From: CAYVDH01 sp964450355
Lineage (GTDB): Bacteria > Bacteroidota > Bacteroidia > NS11-12g > UBA955
DNA: 24,776 nucleotides
Assembly: GCA_964450355.1 (NCBI GenBank)
Contig: CAYVDH010000031.1
Location: 1-24,776, forward strand
Direction of reading: 5' to 3'
Below the pieces are notes generated by a model that saw only the letters and a program-made list of their open reading frames with translations, was not told where the DNA came from and did not search any database. A program made the position numbers and the translations under genes. This document shows positions 24,368 through 24,776 of the stretch, in pieces. How positions within the stretch are numbered: position 1 is the stretch's first letter; every line of letters starts with the position of its first letter.

Positions 24368-24411
24368 AATGGTTTTAAAACCATTTATATGGAGATATAT
24401 TCATATAAATG
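24368..24411. repeat. Two overlapping palindromes
   Basis: The first is an 18-bp perfect palindrome at 24368-24385 (left half AATGGTTTT). The second has 10-bp arms CATTTATATG (24382-24391) and CATATAAATG (24402-24411) around a 10-nt loop. They share four bases, so they could be alternative structures or two protein sites. They lie upstream of the DEAD-box promoter. Confidence 0.5.
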
Positions 24412-24776
24412 ACAAGCTTTAATTGTTGTGAGTTCGGGATAAATATTCATGATTTTAACTACAAAAAATTTAAAAATGAAGTATATCCGATATAACAGGA
24501 CATTTCATTTATTTATTCAGAAATAATATCGTTTGAAACTTGCAAAGATTCTGAAAATACAACCCTTAAGTGTCCACCAAATCCCAAGAAAAATGCTATA
24601 ATATTGATAAGCGGCACACCTATACTGACAATATAACTGACAGACCTTCATAGTAAAATCATTTGAACCCAGAATCCGCATTAGAATTCTATTACAAATA
24701 AAAAACGCTGCAAACTCAAGTGTCTTCTCGATTTCATTCTTTAAAATAGCTCTGCTATTCCTGCATCATTAAATCT
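24412..24776. other. Gene-free end of the window, possible gene relic
   Basis: No intact gene is visible in the last 365 nt. On the minus strand an open stretch at 24513-24647 would encode 44 residues including a membrane-like segment (SYIVSIGVPLINIIAFFLGF), ending in TAA. The preceding in-frame codon is a stop. A neighbouring frame is open from 24765, with a helical-looking start (LKNEIEKTLEFAAFFICNR). Read together they suggest a decayed C-terminal part of a membrane protein with a frameshift near 24648. The composition is slightly richer in G and C than its surroundings. This is weak and could be chance. Confidence 0.25.

Noticed and set aside
24409..24495. Small plus-strand open frame of 28 codons
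   Set aside because: No promoter precedes it, its start lies in the palindrome, and there is nothing protein-like enough to call it a gene.
1..24776. CRISPR arrays, defence islands, tRNA genes, insertion sequences
   Set aside because: I read the gaps for regular spaced repeats, tRNA-like cloverleaf ends and transposase motifs and found none. Almost all DNA is taken up by the listed genes.

Overview
The window is AT-rich (roughly 30% G+C by eye) and gene-dense. It looks like the chromosome of a member of the Bacteroidota. The evidence is of three kinds. Most intergenic gaps carry the -7 element TAnnTTTG typical of that phylum, very close to start codons. Several proteins are of kinds characteristic of the group: a Pif1-like helicase with a RecQ-type tail, a Bacteroidota-style arginine decarboxylase, and imelysin and di-heme lipoproteins. 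No Shine-Dalgarno pattern stands out. I cannot place the family or genus. I see no tRNA, rRNA, CRISPR array, complete insertion sequence or prophage.

Layout. 33-1250 (+): a small membrane protein, then a YdeI/OmpD-associated-family protein. 1291-3774 (-): a Pif1-like helicase with HRDC and helix-turn-helix domains. 3850-7928 (-): a compact four-gene operon for an outer-membrane beta-barrel, a Rieske lipoprotein, an imelysin lipoprotein and a di-heme oxidoreductase lipoprotein. It has two 4-nt ATGA overlaps, and a 23-bp perfect palindrome of Fur-family geometry sits directly upstream of its promoter. This is the most interesting system in the window: a probable iron-responsive envelope redox and iron-handling unit. 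8018-9162 (+): gmk and nadD, overlapping by 4 nt. 9164-11591 (-): an M20 amidohydrolase, then a polytopic GT-C-like membrane protein. 11648-12241 (+): a small lipoprotein. 12238-13434 (-): a GT87-like membrane glycosyltransferase. 13482-15398 (+): a peroxiredoxin-nfeD-floA operon ending in a clear terminator. 15763-16017 (-): rpsT with its own promoter and terminator. 16110-17315 (+): a GT4 glycosyltransferase. 17336-18650 (-): a rhomboid protease followed by a DinB-like protein. 18780-19826 (-): queA. 19930-21324 (-): arginine decarboxylase. 21405-22001 (-): a membrane-anchored CHAP hydrolase. 22119-22877 (+): a GT2 glycosyltransferase. 22867-24129 (-): an RhlE-like DEAD-box RNA helicase with a leader of about 175 nt. 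From 24130 to the end there is no intact gene, but there are several palindromes and a possible gene relic.

Most of the window is housekeeping: nucleotide and NAD synthesis, ribosomal protein S20, queuosine, polyamine synthesis, RNA helicase. Scattered single envelope and glycosylation genes are mixed in. Only the 3850-7970 operon reads as a dedicated, regulated functional module.
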